A stretch of 30,278 nt of DNA from Chara braunii (lineage: Eukaryota; Streptophyta; Charophyceae; Charales; Characeae), in NCBI GenBank assembly GCA_003427395.1, contig BFEA01000480.1, positions 733,606 through 763,883 on the forward strand, read 5' to 3'. Under the pieces are notes generated by a model that saw only the letters and a list, made by a program, of their open reading frames with translations, was not told the DNA's origin and searched no databases. The position numbers and the translations under genes are program-made. Positions 17,583 through 27,079 of the stretch are shown in pieces (positions within the stretch are counted from its first letter, which is position 1; every line of letters starts with the position of its first letter).

Positions 17583-17788
17583 CTCTCAATCTATTTCTTT
17601 TTTTTTTTTTTTTTTTAAAAGGCGACGGCCTTGAGATATTATCATTGAGCTGACCGGCCCCAGACAATTCATTAGTAGTTGGTTTTATTTGTCAAATTTT
17701 GTCATCTGGATTTGAACACAGGTCTGTATTTCAACAGTTCATGGGTGTACCCACTGAGCTAGGCTCTTGGGTACTCTCAATCTATTTC
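17583..17788 (-). mobile_element. tRNA-derived SINE (176 bp) with perfect 15-bp target-site duplication
   Basis: The 15-bp direct repeat CTCTCAATCTATTTC flanks it at 17583-17597 and 17774-17788. The element (17598-17773) reads on the - strand: a tRNA-like head with A box TAGCTCAGTGGG (17750-17761) and B box GTTCAAATCC (17708-17717), a ~90-bp tRNA-unrelated body, and a poly(A) tail (T's at 17598-17616). The two internal boxes are the RNA polymerase III promoter of such SINEs. It encodes no protein and would need a LINE reverse transcriptase in trans. It lacks the LINE core found elsewhere in the window. Confidence 0.9.
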
Positions 17789-17835
17789 ATATTTCTTGGT
17801 AGTACGCATCTATCTCATCCTCTCACTAGTCTATT

Positions 17836-18262
17836 TATAGTACGGGGGAACACCAACCGACCCGGATCTCTCCCCAGCCCACGGGGTAGGTTTGCACCAC
17901 AGCTGTGGTGCGAGAGCAAGGCTGTACCAGTCCCCCATCACGGTGACGAGGGGTGGGCAGGCATTGCCGATGGGGGAAATCGGCGGTGCTTGCGCCGAGC
18001 AATGGCCAGTCACTGCACCTCCCCCTACCCCCCCGCAACCCCACATGGCGGTGTCTAATGGTCAATATTGTCGCTGTGTAGCAGCCAACAACATCAGCCA
18101 AGGTCCTGCCAATGCTGGCTTGGGGGGCCAACGGGTAATCTCTAGCTGGTAGAACACCAAGCTTGCCCAGGCACGTACGTGAGGCGAATGGGGATTGAAC
18201 CCACGACCTCCTGAATGCAACTTCTGTGCCTTACCAACTGAGCTAGGCCCGCAGGCCAAAAA
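17836..18262 (-). repeat. tRNA-headed repeat (second SINE family or tRNA pseudogene)
   Basis: The - strand head (18262-18180) has A box TAGCTCAGTTGG, a good T arm (GTGGG-TTCAATC-CCCAT) with B box GGTTCAATCCC, and a possible TGC anticodon in a poorly paired anticodon stem. Acceptor ends do not pair, so it is not a working tRNA. The GC-rich sequence to about 17836 may be the SINE body, but I see no poly(A) tail or flanking duplication, so the left limit is a guess. Confidence 0.5.
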
Positions 18263-19016
18263 AGAGAGAGATTCACCTTCCATCTTCGTCATCGACGGCG
18301 AGTATCTCCTAATTTGTCCGAGGAATGTTCAACTGCATGCGGGTCCTACACACTTTGGGCATACTCTAATCGCATCTTCAAGTTCACTTGGGGCCCTTTA
18401 AATTTTGGAAATTTGGCTGTATGGGGCAGTATGTATGGTAAGGTTCCGGTTCCTGGGGTGAGTATACTGTGCGACTGCGTACCGTAAACTTGCATAAAGG
18501 TCTCCCCGTGCGGGATACTCTCAGCCGTTAACCCTGAGATGAGGCGCGTTGGTTCCTGCGCTCTTGACCTGAAACGCCAACTGCCCTACCCTGAATCTGT
18601 ACAACTTCAAAAAAAAAAAAAAAAAAAAAGAAAAAGAAGAAAGAAAGATTTTCATGGATGCAATTGAACCATGAGGGATTGTCCTTTGAAATCCCAAACA
18701 CTTTTAGAAGATTCATGCAATCTTCCTTTTTTTTTCATGCAATCTAATTTCAGTTTTCTCCTAGTCCGCTAATCTCCGGAATATGTTTGGTGAGGTGGCA
18801 TGACAATCTTATTTGTTTCTTTTTTACGTGTTTTTGGAAAATATCCTCTTTCTGCCTTTCCCCCTCATGGAATGTGGATAGTGTTGTTTCACTTCATTAC
18901 TCTTTTTCCCTGTTGCTATTATTAAAAGAGTCAATGTACCACCACCAACTCCTGTACTAACTTTGTCTTCTTTTACCAATTCTTCTTTTTTTAGCGGACT
19001 GCAACCTTGTGGCCCG
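18263..19016. other. Unassigned sequence with an isolated poly(A) tract
   Basis: A 21-nt A run (18609-18629) followed by A/G-rich sequence suggests the 3' end of a + strand retroposed copy, but no parent sequence or target duplication was recognised upstream. Nothing else was found. Confidence 0.4.
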
Positions 19017-19313
19017 TTCTCACCTGAACATTCTTTTTCCCATCCATTTCATAATGGACCAGCTGCAGGTATGTTGATGGATCGGAAGTGCGGCGGTGGT
19101 GGCGGAGGCCTTGCACCCGGTTCTCACCTGAACATTCTTTTTCCGATGGTGGACCAGTTGCAGGCATGTCAGTAGATGGGAAGTGTGGCGGTGGTGGCGG
19201 AGGCCTTCCACCCCGTTCCCATCTGAACATTGTTTTTCCCATCCATTTCATAGTGGACCAGCTGCAGGCATGTAGGTAGATCGGATGTGCGGCGGTGGTG
19301 GCAGAGACCATGT
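19017..19313. repeat. Minisatellite, three ~95-104-bp units
   Basis: Units start at 19017, 19121 and 19216 with TTCTCACCTGAACATT (TTCCCATCTGAACATT in the third) and contain GTGGACCAG(T/C)TGCAGGCATG and GGCGGTGGTGGCGGAGGCC. Unit 2 lacks about 10 bp (CATCCATTTC region). A fourth, isolated copy lies at 21920-22020. Open frames across it are a by-product of the repeat. Confidence 0.85.
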
Positions 19314-21090
19314 GTGACGTACCAGCTTCCGTACCTGAACCATCTTCTGAAGCCCTCAAATTTTGTTAATCTGACTCATCAACTCTCTTTGGGAACCCCT
19401 TCTTTTGCTATATTCCTGGTGCATGAAATCGCCGGCCAGTCAGGCCCTCTCACGTCCAAGACGACATTTCCTTTTGTTGCAATTTCGTTTCGGGAATTCA
19501 TGCATTTACGTAGGAATTATGCGCCCCTTAGCGAGCACGCTAGGACTTTTGTTTGGCGGATGGGAATTCCGGGATTTGCGAATGCTTTTTCCGTTGACGT
19601 GTCATTTCTTGCATAGGAGTCTTCCCGCACGTGCCCTCAAAAGATCTATGAATTTTCAGTAGGCAACTAGATAGACGTGGGATTTTTGTGCGCTCAAGCC
19701 CGTGTGCTTGTATTGCATTTGAATTTTGTATTCATGAAGTAGCTTTAGGCTGGAACATAACCGTTTTTGAAGTCCTTTTCTTTTCTGCACTAGTGTCGTG
19801 CATGCAAGCTCCCCCCGCCTCCCGCTAGAACCCATCCCATCTTCACTTTCCTCCTCTTCACACCTTCTTCCCTTCATCCGTAACTGTTTTCCATCCCCTC
19901 TCTCTCTCGTGCTTCACCCCCATTCCTTCTCGCCTGAATCTTGGACCCGCTTCACGCTACTTTTCACACTCTTCTTCTTCCCGCCTACATCCCCATAACG
20001 GAACTCCCTACCGATCCCCTTTCAAAAGTATTTGAAGCCGTCAAGCAACGTCGTGTAAGGAGAATATCTTTCGCACGAAGTAATCTGATTGGTTGTGAAG
20101 AAACCTGCAGGGATCGATATGGCCTTCCATGGACGACAATCCCAAACTCCCTCTTCACCCCTTCCTACCTCCACACCACTCTTCTCCATCTTTTATTCCC
20201 CTCCTCACAAGAGTCGCAACTGTAAAAGTCATAAGTGTGCCCAAAAAACTCTCTCTCAACCCATCTGCCAGCTTCAGGGAAGTCGTGGCTAGGGGACGTG
20301 CAAGTAGCGAGTTGGAAAGTCCTGACGAGCTGACTGTAGCGTATGCATGGCTGTGCGCCAGGTGGCCGCGACGAAATACGGGACTTGGGCAAGTTGATGT
20401 ATGTGATGACTCGAGTTGGCGGGGTGACGATTGCCGTGGTTTGGAGGTCAGTGCGTGGCGGCCTGGGGTCATCAGTGCCTAAGTGAGAGGAGTGTGTGAA
20501 TATGAATGGTTGCATGGCCAGGGGTCATGATCAGAGAGCAGAGGCTAGGGCGCCTTGATTTTTTTGGATTCTTCTTCAGTTGGTTCACAAAAAGTTAAGT
20601 CTATGGCGAATAGCCGAGTTTTCTCCCTTAGAGATTGTCTGTGTGGTCTGAGTTCTTTTTCTTCCTCCCGCGTTCTCTTTCTCGATTTTGTCGTGCCCCG
20701 ATCTCCATCTCTCTCTCTCGTTCTCATGTTCATGAATGTTTGATGGATGCTGGAATGACTCGCAGCTTCCCTGATCTGGTCCACCCCCGTTGAATTCAAC
20801 TGGATCTCGTGTGAACGAGTATCGTTGCACTTAAAAGGGGTCGGAAGATCTTAATCCATCTCCTCCTTTATTGTCGATGCGTCCCTCGAACATCTGAAGA
20901 ATCACGTATGTGGGATCTGATGTGTATTTGTATCGATCGGGTTAACCATGTGGAAAACGCACTAAGGTTATGAATATGTATGCTCATTGTTGCTGTGATG
21001 GATGATAGTTGTTGCTGCCATGGAATCAAAATTATACCCTTCCTCTTTTTGATTGGTTTGCCGGATAAATGAATTGCAATAATCGTTATA
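19314..21090. other. Unassigned region with a CT-rich tract and weak ORFs
   Basis: 19800-20010 is strongly pyrimidine-rich on the + strand (CTTCC, CTCTCTCTC), as in some plant promoters and 5' UTRs. A 117-codon frame from ATG 20129 (MDDNPKLPLHPFLPP) follows within 120 bp. It has no recognisable domain and is overlapped by other frames of similar length, so I do not call a gene. The rest shows nothing identifiable. Confidence 0.3.
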
Positions 21091-21594
21091 TTGTCGTTGA
21101 GATTAAGCAATCAATTGGGTGGATTCACGCGCGTTGAAGTTGTTTGTGCCATGTGGGCCGATTATTCCGATCCGACCGGGGGCCGACTTCTTGCACCCCC
21201 ATCACGACCATTCCCCTACAACGAGGAAAGGACACGTGTATGCGAGTGGGACGTACGAGAAGCCATCACCAAGATTGGCAGACGATATTATTTTTCACTT
21301 GAAACAAGGTGTTCTGGATTCGTGGGCGCTGGTTTTGTCATTATCGATAGTCATTTTCCCCCGTACTCGTTGTTGTTGCCTTTTAACGAGTTGATTGTCA
21401 TCCCGTGGACGACAGTGGCACCCCATTGGCCTAATACTCTGTGCAGCGATTGCCGCCGTATAGAGCGCTATCGGAAAAAGGGGTTTCACTACCGAACATG
21501 TGGCGAAGACGAACACAAGGAGCGAGCGACCAGGCTGAGGCCTTCCACGTCGGATTCTGAACTCTGTAACGAGCGACGTCGGGATCTGATTTGA
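21091..21594 (+). CDS. Hypothetical ORF, 167 codons
   Basis: This is the longest uninterrupted frame outside recognised transposons. The product is mixed in composition, with no signal peptide, membrane helix or known motif apparent; a C-x2-C near residue 119 (LCSDCRR) followed by a Cys 18 residues later is the only hint of structure. It begins MSLRLSNQLGG; ATG at 21091 is the first in frame. There is no neighbouring gene to give context, and the opposite strand also has a 124-codon frame here, so it may be chance. Could be an exon of an intron-containing gene or a decayed element. Confidence 0.2.
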   Translation: MSLRLSNQLGGFTRVEVVCAMWADYSDPTGGRLLAPPSRPFPYNEERTRVCEWDVREAITKIGRRYYFSLETRCSGFVGAGFVIIDSHFPPYSLLLPFNELIVIPWTTVAPHWPNTLCSDCRRIERYRKKGFHYRTCGEDEHKERATRLRPSTSDSELCNERRRDLI

Positions 21595-21919
21595 AAACGT
21601 GATCCCACGTGCGTTTCTTCGCCCTTTCACTCTAAGAGATGACCAGTAGCCCGCGCAAAGGTACAACACTACTTTTTGGATTGAATGGATGTTTGAAAAT
21701 CACACGTGTTTGATTTCTTCTCGCGCATCAATAACCCGTTCTTGCTAAAATCGGAACCACGTAGGGGAGTTCAGTTCAGTCTGAGTCCCCACACTCAATT
21801 TCCCAAAAATCCTTGGCACATCCCATTTTGTTGTCTTTCAGGATCTTTTCCACGCAATTCATCACTTCGACCGGAAGACAGCACAGGGCGTGAGGTTGAA
21901 CGTCACATACCATGCGCCT

Positions 21920-22020
21920 CGTTTTCACCTGAACATTTTTTTTCCCATCCATTTCACAGTGGACCAGTTGCAGGCATGTCGATAGATTGGAAGGGAGGTG
22001 GTGGTGGTGGAGGCCTCAAC
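21920..22020. repeat. Isolated fourth copy of the 19017 minisatellite unit
   Basis: It shares TTCACCTGAACATT, CCCATCCATTTCA, GTGGACCAGTTGCAGGCATG and GGTGGTGG...GGAGGCC with the array 2.6 kb upstream, in the same orientation. Confidence 0.8.
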
Positions 22021-22189
22021 GTATGCCACCACTACCGTGGAAATAGAATGTTTTGAGAGGAAGGGCTCAAAGGGAACCCTGTGCACCGGGAGTTGAGAGG
22101 AAGGGCAGAATCGACATTTGTCCAGTCCCAGGGCTGGGCAGGTTGCCAACCCAGTGCTGGTGGCTGTGATCACTGTCGAGTAGTTCGAT

Positions 22190-22302
22190 TGGAATGTCTA
22201 GGGGGTGCACTAGGAAAGAGACTTGGCTCTTGTGGCTAAGGGTGCCTGTTGAATTCGATGCACTCACGGATGGATCCAAGGTCAGAAAGTACTGATAAAA
22301 AG
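22190..22302. repeat. Dispersed repeat R, copy 1 (host of the LINE-2 insertion)
   Basis: It aligns with 27570-27668 (CTTGTGG.CAAGGGT.CC and AAGGTCA.AAAGTACT blocks, same orientation). Read on the - strand both copies have open frames of similar sequence (YQYFLTLDPSVSA and YEYFVTLYPNVPA), so it may be a coding relic. LINE-2's poly(A) end abuts it at 22309. Confidence 0.6.
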
Positions 22303-22308
22303 ACAAAC

Positions 22309-22446
22309 TTTTTTTTTTTTTTTTAAGACTTAGTAAACCCTAGTAGGTAGGGTGGTGAGAGCAGCCCTCCCTACGGAGGTTTGCATTGGTCACTCCATCT
22401 ATTGGTGGGGAGCTGCACCTGCTGGAAAACGGGTCCAGCGTCCCTT
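22309..22446 (-). promoter_or_regulatory. LINE-2 structured 3' end
   Basis: On the + strand: T run 22309-22324; stem arms 22343-22352 and 22365-22374 (9 of 10 paired) around the 12-nt loop 22353-22364 (TGGTGAGAGCAG); 48-nt core 22399-22446, identical to LINE-1 791-838. The stem sequence differs from LINE-1's but pairs equally well. Confidence 0.7.
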
Positions 22447-22823
22447 TTCATAATATAAAGAAATGTTGATAGAGACCAAGCCTGAGCCTCTTCACCCAGG
22501 GTAGGGCGCCAGAAATGAACTTTTAATCCTTACTCTATGTAGTGTCCGACTCTTACTTAAGATATACTAGATCTTTCTTTTCCTTTCAATATTTTGTTTC
22601 TTCATAGCGCTTCCAGACCATGCCATGACAAAGGGACAATAGCATTGGGGGACGGGGGGAAGGGATTGAGGAAGTTCAGCATTGGGCGGAGAGGGATGAA
22701 GAGATGAACTTTAGTCCACCCATTAAAAAATAATTTGTAGTTCTTATTTATCTCTTGCCCCTCGTCTCCTATCTCACCTTTCCATTCTATCCTTCCAATT
22801 TCCCCCCCTTTGTCCCCCCCAAG

Positions 22824-23358
22824 CTAGTCACTGCTGAAGGATTTGATTGCTTTGAGGATATCTGCTTTTGAGGAATTTTGTTGTAGTTTGTCTTTTAGCT
22901 TTTCCCATTGCACCAAAATATCATTTTGCACTTGCTGTTTGATGTTGTCAGTAAATTCTGGGTCATCAATTCTGACTCCTTCCCATTCATTGGTGCATCT
23001 TCGTTGCCAGATGGCCCATAGGATTGCTCTCCTACCCAGGATGGACAGGTTATGAGTAAAATTGTCCATTTGATCTGGAGTCCAGACTTCTAGTTAAATT
23101 ACTTTCCAACCCCCGGGACCATTGTTGTGTTGTTTTCATTTGACCCCAGAGGCGGTCCCACCATCTCCATAGTCAAATGGAACCCGGGCATGCTAGAAAA
23201 ATATGTTTCATAGTCTTCGAGATTTTCCTGCTGGGGAAAACGGATTTACAAAGTTTACACCAAGGTTCTGCCAACCCTTTTTTTGCAGGGAAGATCTGTT
23301 TATCAACTTGTCGTTAGTGGGAAAACATCGGTGTTCTATTTGCCCCTGCAGCGAGACA
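22824..23358 (-). pseudogene. LINE-2 ORF2 C-terminus: zinc finger and tail
   Basis: From the insertion point: SKIVSLQGQIEHRCFPTND, then the zinc-finger block WCKLC ... MKHIFLACPG (23200-23280), and the terminal block NLSILGRRAILWAIWQRRC ending with a stop at 22824. A 1-nt insertion in the A7 run near 23280 shifts the frame in the finger, and sequence between 23070 and 23200 has further breaks. This matches LINE-1 1400-1910 and places both in one family. Confidence 0.8.
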
Positions 23359-23368
23359 ATCTTGGATT
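23359..23368. repeat. Target-site duplication of LINE-3 (left copy)
   Basis: ATCTTGGATT here equals 26281-26290. Bases outside both copies differ, so the repeat is exactly 10 bp. Confidence 0.9.
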
Positions 23369-23540
23369 TTTTTTTTTTTTTTTTTTTTATTTTTTTTTTT
23401 TTGGAAAGTCGTCATTATATTGCAAAAACCAGGGACGAGGCTGGGGACCTCCCAATTCAACCCGGTGTTATCCTGGCAGCCTCAACCAGTATAGATTATC
23501 GTATCGCCCACTTGCTGGAAACCGGGTCCAGCGTCCCTGT
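23367..23540 (-). promoter_or_regulatory. LINE-3 3' end: poly(A) and shared core hairpin
   Basis: The T run 23367-23402 (one A at 23389) is the tail. The core at 23511-23538 keeps GCTGGA (23514-23519), a 7-nt loop and TCCAGC (23527-23532) plus GCGTCCCT, but lacks the CTATTGGTGGGG half. Between them is a 7-bp stem GAGGCTG/CAGCCTC (23437-23443, 23477-23483) with a 33-nt loop, not the 12-nt-loop form of LINE-1 and LINE-2. Confidence 0.65.
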
Positions 23541-23829
23541 TAAATCTCATTGCTTTCCAAAAAGGCTTAAAATTTGGAACTCGTAAAAAGTAACAGAGCT
23601 CAGCAGAATAGAGGTTAGGCGTCCCATACCAACTCCGGGAGCAACCAATCAGTGAAAGGCTTAAGGCTTGAACCCTGAAAACTTCCTTGATGACTACCAG
23701 TACTAAGTTATATCATGGCTAATTAAAAAACTGATAAAAAACAAATAATTTGAGACAGAAAAACCAAAGAAATCGAAAACTAAAATATGACAAACATGCT
23801 AAAAAAGGATAGCACCTAGTAAGAGGGTC

Positions 23830-26280
23830 TAAAATCGACCAAATCCCGTTGGTGAGGTTTCTCGAGAGACTGTCGTCAATCGTTTTGACTTGTAAGCCAA
23901 GGCGAGAGAGTCATTGTTCCGTCTGGTCTGACAGATGCCCACTTCCTCTCTGATCCCTAGGTCTTCATGAACCAGGTCAGATTCCTTGAACGTGAAGTTC
24001 GGTGCTGGGTCCAGTCTGCCATAATAGATAACCGGAGCTTGTTTTTTAGCATCGCTTTCTATTGCGGAACCGAGAAGGTTTCTCCTTTGAAAACCTTTGC
24101 GTTCCTTGTTGTCCATATAACTTCCAGGAGCGCCCCTCTACAGCACAGGGCAACATAGCCAATTCCCGCTTGGAAGGTTAGGCTCGGTTGGAGGAGGTCT
24201 GTCAGCCACGAAGAGTCCGTTCATGGCAGGACATCTCCCCCTACTTGCGTACAGTATTTCTTCCACCATTCCAACAGCTCATCGACTAACGGGCAGTATA
24301 ACCATATGTGAGCCTGGTTTTTCCACCCCCAGTTGCAGCGTTGACAGATTGTAGAGATGTCCATTCCTTTCGCCGAGAGCCACACCACTGGGCTGTAATC
24401 AGAAGCGATTGAAGCCAGATAATAGCTGCTTATTTTTTAGCTGGCATATTCTTCAGGGCCGACCACAGTGTTATTAATTTATTCTTTGTGACATCTTGAA
24501 GCTGGTGGTTGCCAGCCCTTCTTAAGGCTAGAGATACTGGGTTGTCTGCTGACTGTGTTCGTTGAGTAGCCACACCAATCTTAGTCTTGTAGTGACAGAG
24601 AGGCGTAAAGGAATGTTCTGAGGTAAGCCCCTTCCATCCGAAGAGCATTGGCTCTACTCTGTAAGAATCTGCGTTGCGCCCCAGCCAAGCTACCGCTTTC
24701 CCTTTCCCATCCTCTTGGAGAAGTACCCGTACTTCTTCCAGTCNCAGGGTGCTAGGAGTCACNTGTTCTCCNGTCTCATGTAGGAAGCCGCTGGAATGGC
24801 TAATAGAGGGAAGGGTTCAGGATTGCACCCTGATGCCCGAGTTCAAATCCGGGCCGACCACTCTCCATATCTCATTGCTGTGTGNCNGAGACCTTAGCCA
24901 AGTGCCCTGTGCATTCTCTGAGTCGCTTTGGAGGAGATAGGTCCATGACTGTGGGATTGCCTCCAGGAGCAACTCGTAGGAAGTTGAAACATTGTGAAGC
25001 CTTGGAAGCAGCCTCCTCAAGGTGCCTTCTTCAATCCAATCAGAAGTGTTAGAGTCCCAGATATCTTGGATCTGCATGACTCATTTTTTTATCCAGGACC
25101 GACCAAAGTTAGAGTCTCTTCCCTTCGCTGAAAACGGGGACCAGTTTTGCTGCAAAATGTGGGGATTATCAAACAAGAGTTGGTTCAAACATTCTGTTTT
25201 GGTGGCAGGGCATCTCCATTCCGTAGGCTTAACCTTATTCCAAGCGAATAGGATGCTACGCCAAATTCTAGAACGCGGGCGGCACTGGGTAAAAGAAGGC
25301 ATCATCAAGCAAAGCCACACCTTTGAAGGGACATCCAGCCCCCATTCGCTCGCCAGAATATGCTCAGCCAGTCTCATCCACAGAGTGCTGTCTTCCTCCA
25401 TCATCGCCTGAGCTGGCCATTTGGCCAGTAGGGCCAGGTTTTGATGGACCGGATCTAAAATCCCCAGGCCCCCTTGGTTACAAGGTCTGGCTATTGCCTC
25501 CCAGGCCACTTTGGATACAAAACCTTGTTAATCTGTCGCCGACGGCTTCCAAAGGTACCGGGCAGCCGCTCTTTTTATCTTCCTGTAGGCCTCCTCTCCA
25601 AGTAAACAAACCGCCAGGGGAAACCATAGGGTAGAGAAGGCTGTTGCAGACAAGACCAGCGCACGGCCAAAGACGGAGAGGGAGCAATTCCTTTCCCACC
25701 CTGCAATTTTAGTGAGTACTTTACCCACCAAAATATTGTCTTGTGATCTAGAACAGTCAGAAAGGGAAACCTGAATCCCCAAAAATCTTTCTGAAGCATT
25801 GCAGGGGACGCGGCGTAAGCCCCAATCCTTACTCAACTCAAACTGGGAGGGCAAAAAAAATATTGATTTGTCCCAATTTATAGAGGCTTCAGATAATTCA
25901 CAATAGGTATCTAATACATTACATAATTCCAACATACATGTCGAGGAATTAACACAGGTCATGGTTAAATCATCAGCAATAGCTCCGCCCTTCTATTGAA
26001 GAGATGGAGGGAGTCTAAGACCTTCTATAGCATTATTATTTCTAATGTTATCAAGCAAGATTTCTAATTGGAGGAAAAAGATCAATGGGGCCAGGGGGCA
26101 TCCCTGACGCAGGGAGCGTGTCAATGCAAAGTCGTCTGAGAGCTTCCCATTTACTACCACTGATGCCGTAGCGTTAGCATATAGGGCTTTGATCCATATA
26201 CAAAACTTAGGACCAAAACCGAGTCTGATCAAGGTAGTGTTGACAAATGTCCAACCTACCTTGTCATAGGCCTTTTCCAT
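23830..26280 (-). pseudogene. LINE-3 ORF2: reverse transcriptase palm to C-terminal zinc finger
   Basis: One - strand frame holds from 26319 to 24430 with only stop codons (about 25993, 25528, 25081, 24817). Motifs: MEKAYDKVGWTFV, RSLRQGCPLAP (about 26100) and the catalytic IADD (about 25980; Tyr/Phe replaced by Ile), then the thumb (INWDKSIFFLP, FLGIQVSL). After a shift in a T/A run near 24435, the zinc finger CQRC ... HIWLYC (24290-24350) and the post-finger block VIWTTRNAKVF (about 24100) follow. RSLRQGCPLAP versus RSVRQGDPIAP in LINE-1 shows a different lineage. The low stop and shift count suggests it is younger than LINE-1 and LINE-2, in line with its nested position. Confidence 0.85.
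24791..24861 (+). other. tRNA-Ala(UGC)-like segment
   Basis: A 5-bp anticodon stem TCAGG/CCTGA (24817-24821, 24829-24833) encloses ATTGCAC, giving TGC with T33 and A37 in place, followed by a B-box-like GAGTTCAAATCC and GACCA. The T stem has two mismatches and the D arm is poor. It lies antisense to LINE-3 ORF2 between ambiguous bases. More likely a relic or coincidence than a working tRNA. Confidence 0.25.
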
Positions 26281-26290
26281 ATCTTGGATT
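26281..26290. repeat. Target-site duplication of LINE-3 (right copy)
   Basis: ATCTTGGATT, identical to 23359-23368; next base A here versus T there. Confidence 0.9.
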
Positions 26291-27079
26291 ATTTTGATTT
26301 TACCGCTTTGAACCAACAAACTTGTCTCAGGTCTTCCTTACTTATATTCAGTTGCTGCATCCATCTCGTTGAAACTCTGTCTTTTAAATTGATTGTGGTT
26401 TTGATAATTCGATAAGTTGATTTGACTGATAAGGAGTGTAAATACCGAGTGAAGTCTCTCCCTTTGTTGTTGTGTGCGCCCCATGTCCAGCCTGCTGGAT
26501 CGAATGGAAGATCCGAGATCTCAGATATCGGTCTAAATGCAAGCCATGATGAGGAATTTTTCTAAAGTACCCTGATCCTGAAAATTTGCTCTATTTGAAT
26601 CCATTTTGTCCTGTTCTAAGGGTGTCGGGTCACTGTATTGTCTTTTTTTAAGAGGAAGAAAGAGATGAGTGTTAACGAGTCCCGGGAGGGAGGGATTGGG
26701 ATGTTTCCTGCTGCTTAGGGCTCGTTCCTTATGCCTACCCAATCACTTTTCTGAAACAACTTTCCTTTTTTTAAGGATTCTTATCCAATCTAGATTCTAG
26801 AAAGATTAAATCAATGATCCTCTCTAGACTTTCATTCACGTGATGACAATATTTAAGTCTAGTTTGTAAAATATTTGGGAGAATCCAGTCTCTAGTTTCT
26901 TTGTCTCAAATATCGTTGATTATTATGATACATTTTTAAAGGTTTTTTTAATCCATCCTTTCCAAAGGTTCTCCATACAATGTAGAGTATAGCCTTGGGA
27001 ATCCCTGATCCATTCATTATTGAAAATTGGCTGACGGATAATATCTTCCCACCTTTTGAGGGGGTATTTTGAAAAACAA
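26291..27079 (-). pseudogene. LINE-2 ORF2 segment upstream of the LINE-3 insertion
   Basis: The - strand sequence aligns with LINE-1 1930-2740: FNNEWIRDSQG / FNNRWIIDSQG near 27020 and WMQQLNISKEDLRQVCWFKAVK near 26320. This is the linker between reverse transcriptase and zinc finger. Stops and shifts occur throughout. It begins at 27079, the 5' truncation of LINE-2. Confidence 0.75.

Larger units (their letters stand above)
23369..26280 (-). mobile_element. LINE-3: 5'-truncated LINE of a second family, nested in LINE-2
   Basis: 2,912 bp between perfect 10-bp duplications, with the poly(A) tail directly at one of them: a textbook target-primed insertion. Its 5' truncation falls in the reverse transcriptase at MEKAYDKVGW. 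Removing it rejoins LINE-2 in a plausible reading (WFKAVKSK, one stop, then SKIVSLQG), parallel to WFKTVKIRPTKIASLQW in LINE-1. It carries five ambiguous bases (24744, 24763, 24772, 24885, 24887). Confidence 0.92.

Noticed and set aside
18530-18600. Possible tRNA-like sequence before the A run
   Set aside because: A GGGCAGTTGG-like A box can be imagined on the - strand, but no B box or paired arms follow.
18991-19359. 122-codon - strand ORF with repeated LQLVHYEMDGKK-like peptide
   Set aside because: The reading is an automatic result of the minisatellite period; unit 2 has an indel and no domain is seen.
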